Assembly: GCA_945876095.1 (NCBI GenBank)
Contig: CAMCMP010000020.1
Location: 1 to 62,528, forward strand
Source: Chitinophaga pinensis
Lineage (GTDB): Bacteria > Bacteroidota > Bacteroidia > Chitinophagales > Chitinophagaceae
Length of the DNA: 62,528 nucleotides
Direction of reading: 5' to 3'
The notes beneath the pieces were generated by a model. That model was not told the origin of the DNA and searched no databases. It worked only from the letters and a program-made list of their open reading frames with translations. The translations under genes were made by a program, and so were the position numbers. Below, piece after piece: positions 61,273 through 62,528 of this stretch (position 1 is its first letter; every line of letters starts with the position of its first letter).

Positions 61273-62528
61273 ATGAAGATTTTATTAGTTTTAATAGCAA
61301 TGTTGGTATTTTTTATATGCCCTCCATTATCTGCTCAATTATCAACTATTGACAAGAAGGACAATACACTTAAAGCTGTTAAAAAAACAACCGCCATCTT
61401 ACCGGGTGCCGAAAGAATGGACGTCTATCTTCCATTATTAAAAGGTAAGTCTGTCGCCATTTTCGCCAACCAAACTAGTATGGTTAAAAATAGCCATCTC
61501 GTTGATACATTATTAAAATCTGGAATCAAAGTAGTGAAGATCTTTGGCCCAGAACACGGGTTTAGAGGCGATGGGGATGCAGGAGAAAAGTTAGGTAACA
61601 CCAATGATAAAAAAACAGGCATTCCAGTGATTAGCCTGTATGGAAATCACAAAAAGCCAACTGCTGAGGACTTCTTAGGAGTAGATATACTAGTATTCGA
61701 CATTCAAGATGTGGGGGTACGTTTTTATACATTTATTTCCTCCTTAGAATATTATTTAGAAGCTGCGCTAGAAAATCATCTTCCACTTTTAATACTAGAT
61801 AGGCCAAATCCCAATGGATTCTATGTAGACGGACCTGTTTTAGACAAGAAATTTAAAAGCTTTGTGGGCATGCAACCAATCCCTGTAGTGTATGGCATGA
61901 CAGTGGGCGAGTATGCATTAATGTTAGCTGGTGAAAAATTTTTGTCCCCCCTTGCTAATGCAGCTTACATGAATCAATCTGATACTAAAGATGGTCAGAA
62001 AAATCTTCTCCAACTAAAAATAATTCCATGCAAAAACTATGATCATACCAGTAAATATGTTTTGCCGATTGCACCTTCTCCTAACTTAAAGTCAATGCAA
62101 GCCATTTACCTCTATCCTTCCACCTGCTTTTTTGAGGGTACCCTACTCAGTGAGGGAAGAGGAACAGAAGCTCCATTTCAAATTTTTGGTCATCCCACAT
62201 TGCCAGATAATTTATATTCTTTCATTCCTAAACCTACCGCTGGAGCGAAGAGCAGTAAATGTTTTTATCAAAAATGTTATGGATGGTATATAACTGGCAG
62301 CAATGAAGTTGTTCTTAAAAATTTGAAGAATACTGTTCAAATAAAATACATACTAGATGCTTATCATTTATTCCCTGGAAAGGATAGCTTTTTTTTAAAA
62401 AATAATTTTTTTAACCAATTAGCGGGTAATGACTTATTAATGGAACAGATCAAGCAACAATTAAATGAAAAGGACATAAGAAATAGCTGGAAACCTTTGA
62501 TTGATAATTTTAAAAAAATAAGAAAAAA
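61273..62528 (+). CDS. NamZ-like (DUF1343) exo-beta-N-acetylmuramidase, 3' end outside window
   Basis: The frame opens at ATG 61273 and stays open to the last base (418 codons), so the end is missing. A signal peptide (KILLVLIAMLVFFICPPLSAQ) is followed by the DUF1343 domain: GKSVAIFANQTSMV (58-71), KIFGPEHGFRGDGDAG, VDILVFDIQDVGVRFYTF, LDRPNPNG, then VVYGMTVGEYALM near residue 212 and FEGTLLSEGRGTEAPFQIFG near residue 290. In NamZ from Tannerella forsythia this family removes MurNAc from the non-reducing end of peptidoglycan fragments for recycling. The family is usually 400-430 residues, so only a few residues are lost. The Lys-rich end is compatible with near-completion. Confidence 0.92.
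   Translation, partial: MKILLVLIAMLVFFICPPLSAQLSTIDKKDNTLKAVKKTTAILPGAERMDVYLPLLKGKSVAIFANQTSMVKNSHLVDTLLKSGIKVVKIFGPEHGFRGDGDAGEKLGNTNDKKTGIPVISLYGNHKKPTAEDFLGVDILVFDIQDVGVRFYTFISSLEYYLEAALENHLPLLILDRPNPNGFYVDGPVLDKKFKSFVGMQPIPVVYGMTVGEYALMLAGEKFLSPLANAAYMNQSDTKDGQKNLLQLKIIPCKNYDHTSKYVLPIAPSPNLKSMQAIYLYPSTCFFEGTLLSEGRGTEAPFQIFGHPTLPDNLYSFIPKPTAGAKSSKCFYQKCYGWYITGSNEVVLKNLKNTVQIKYILDAYHLFPGKDSFFLKNNFFNQLAGNDLLMEQIKQQLNEKDIRNSWKPLIDNFKKIRK

Overview
This 62.5 kb window is AT-rich chromosomal DNA from a member of the Bacteroidota, most likely a Chitinophagaceae-like genus. The evidence is a type IX secretion C-terminal sorting domain, FISUMP and S74 surface proteins, DUF2911, DUF5687 and DUF1343 families, and bifunctional RibBA. 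Several genes also carry Bacteroidota-type promoters (TTTG, a gap of about 19 nt, then TAnnTTTG), and most genes lack an obvious Shine-Dalgarno sequence. I see no insertion sequences, phage genes, integrases or CRISPR arrays, and one tRNA gene (Lys-TTT).

Layout. 1-5.5 kb is a surface/secretome block: the end of a FISUMP protein, a giant 17-residue-repeat protein with an S74 self-processing domain, a T9SS-sorted protein and a lipoprotein. 5.8-20 kb holds tRNA-Lys, an SDR enzyme, a SAM hydrolase-type protein and a DUF2911 protein. It continues with a minus-strand set (PIG-L deacetylase, a 34-residue membrane peptide missed by ordinary length cut-offs, and a sodium:solute symporter), then gamma-glutamyltransferase and a 1606-residue TamB-type protein. 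20-29 kb has RibBA, then a three-gene cluster (YbdK/GCS2 carboxylate-amine ligase, class I glutamine amidotransferase, ATP-grasp-like protein), a thioredoxin-fold protein lacking the first active-site Cys, and ClpB. 29-36 kb has a small channel-like membrane protein overlapping queG, an ABC-2 permease, a RES-Xre toxin-antitoxin pair overlapping folK, a deoxynucleoside kinase and an MFS transporter. 36-48 kb has gcvP, a saccharopine-dehydrogenase-like reductase, an acyltransferase, a DUF5687/ABC pair, a cold shock protein and an alpha-glucan phosphorylase homologue whose PLP lysine position reads Thr. 47.7-48.3 kb is a repeat-rich intergenic element. 48.3-62.5 kb is mostly transport and peptide metabolism: a DtxR/MntR regulator with its own operator-promoter overlapping an Nramp-UspA fusion, MFS, DedA, a dicarboxylate/amino acid symporter with an inserted helical domain, APC permease, amidase, SPFH protein, PepT, an FKBP isomerase, and a NamZ-like (DUF1343) gene running off the end.

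The most interesting candidates are the ligase/amidotransferase/ATP-grasp-like cluster (21.8-25.1 kb), which looks like an uncharacterised amide-bond-forming pathway; the RES-Xre module translationally interlocked with folK; the MntR-type operator that contains the promoter -7 element; the perfect 22-bp inverted repeat at 42.2 kb; and the direct/inverted repeat element at 47.8-48.1 kb. Coordinates and motifs were read directly from the sequence. Family names rest on recognition of motifs and not on a database search.
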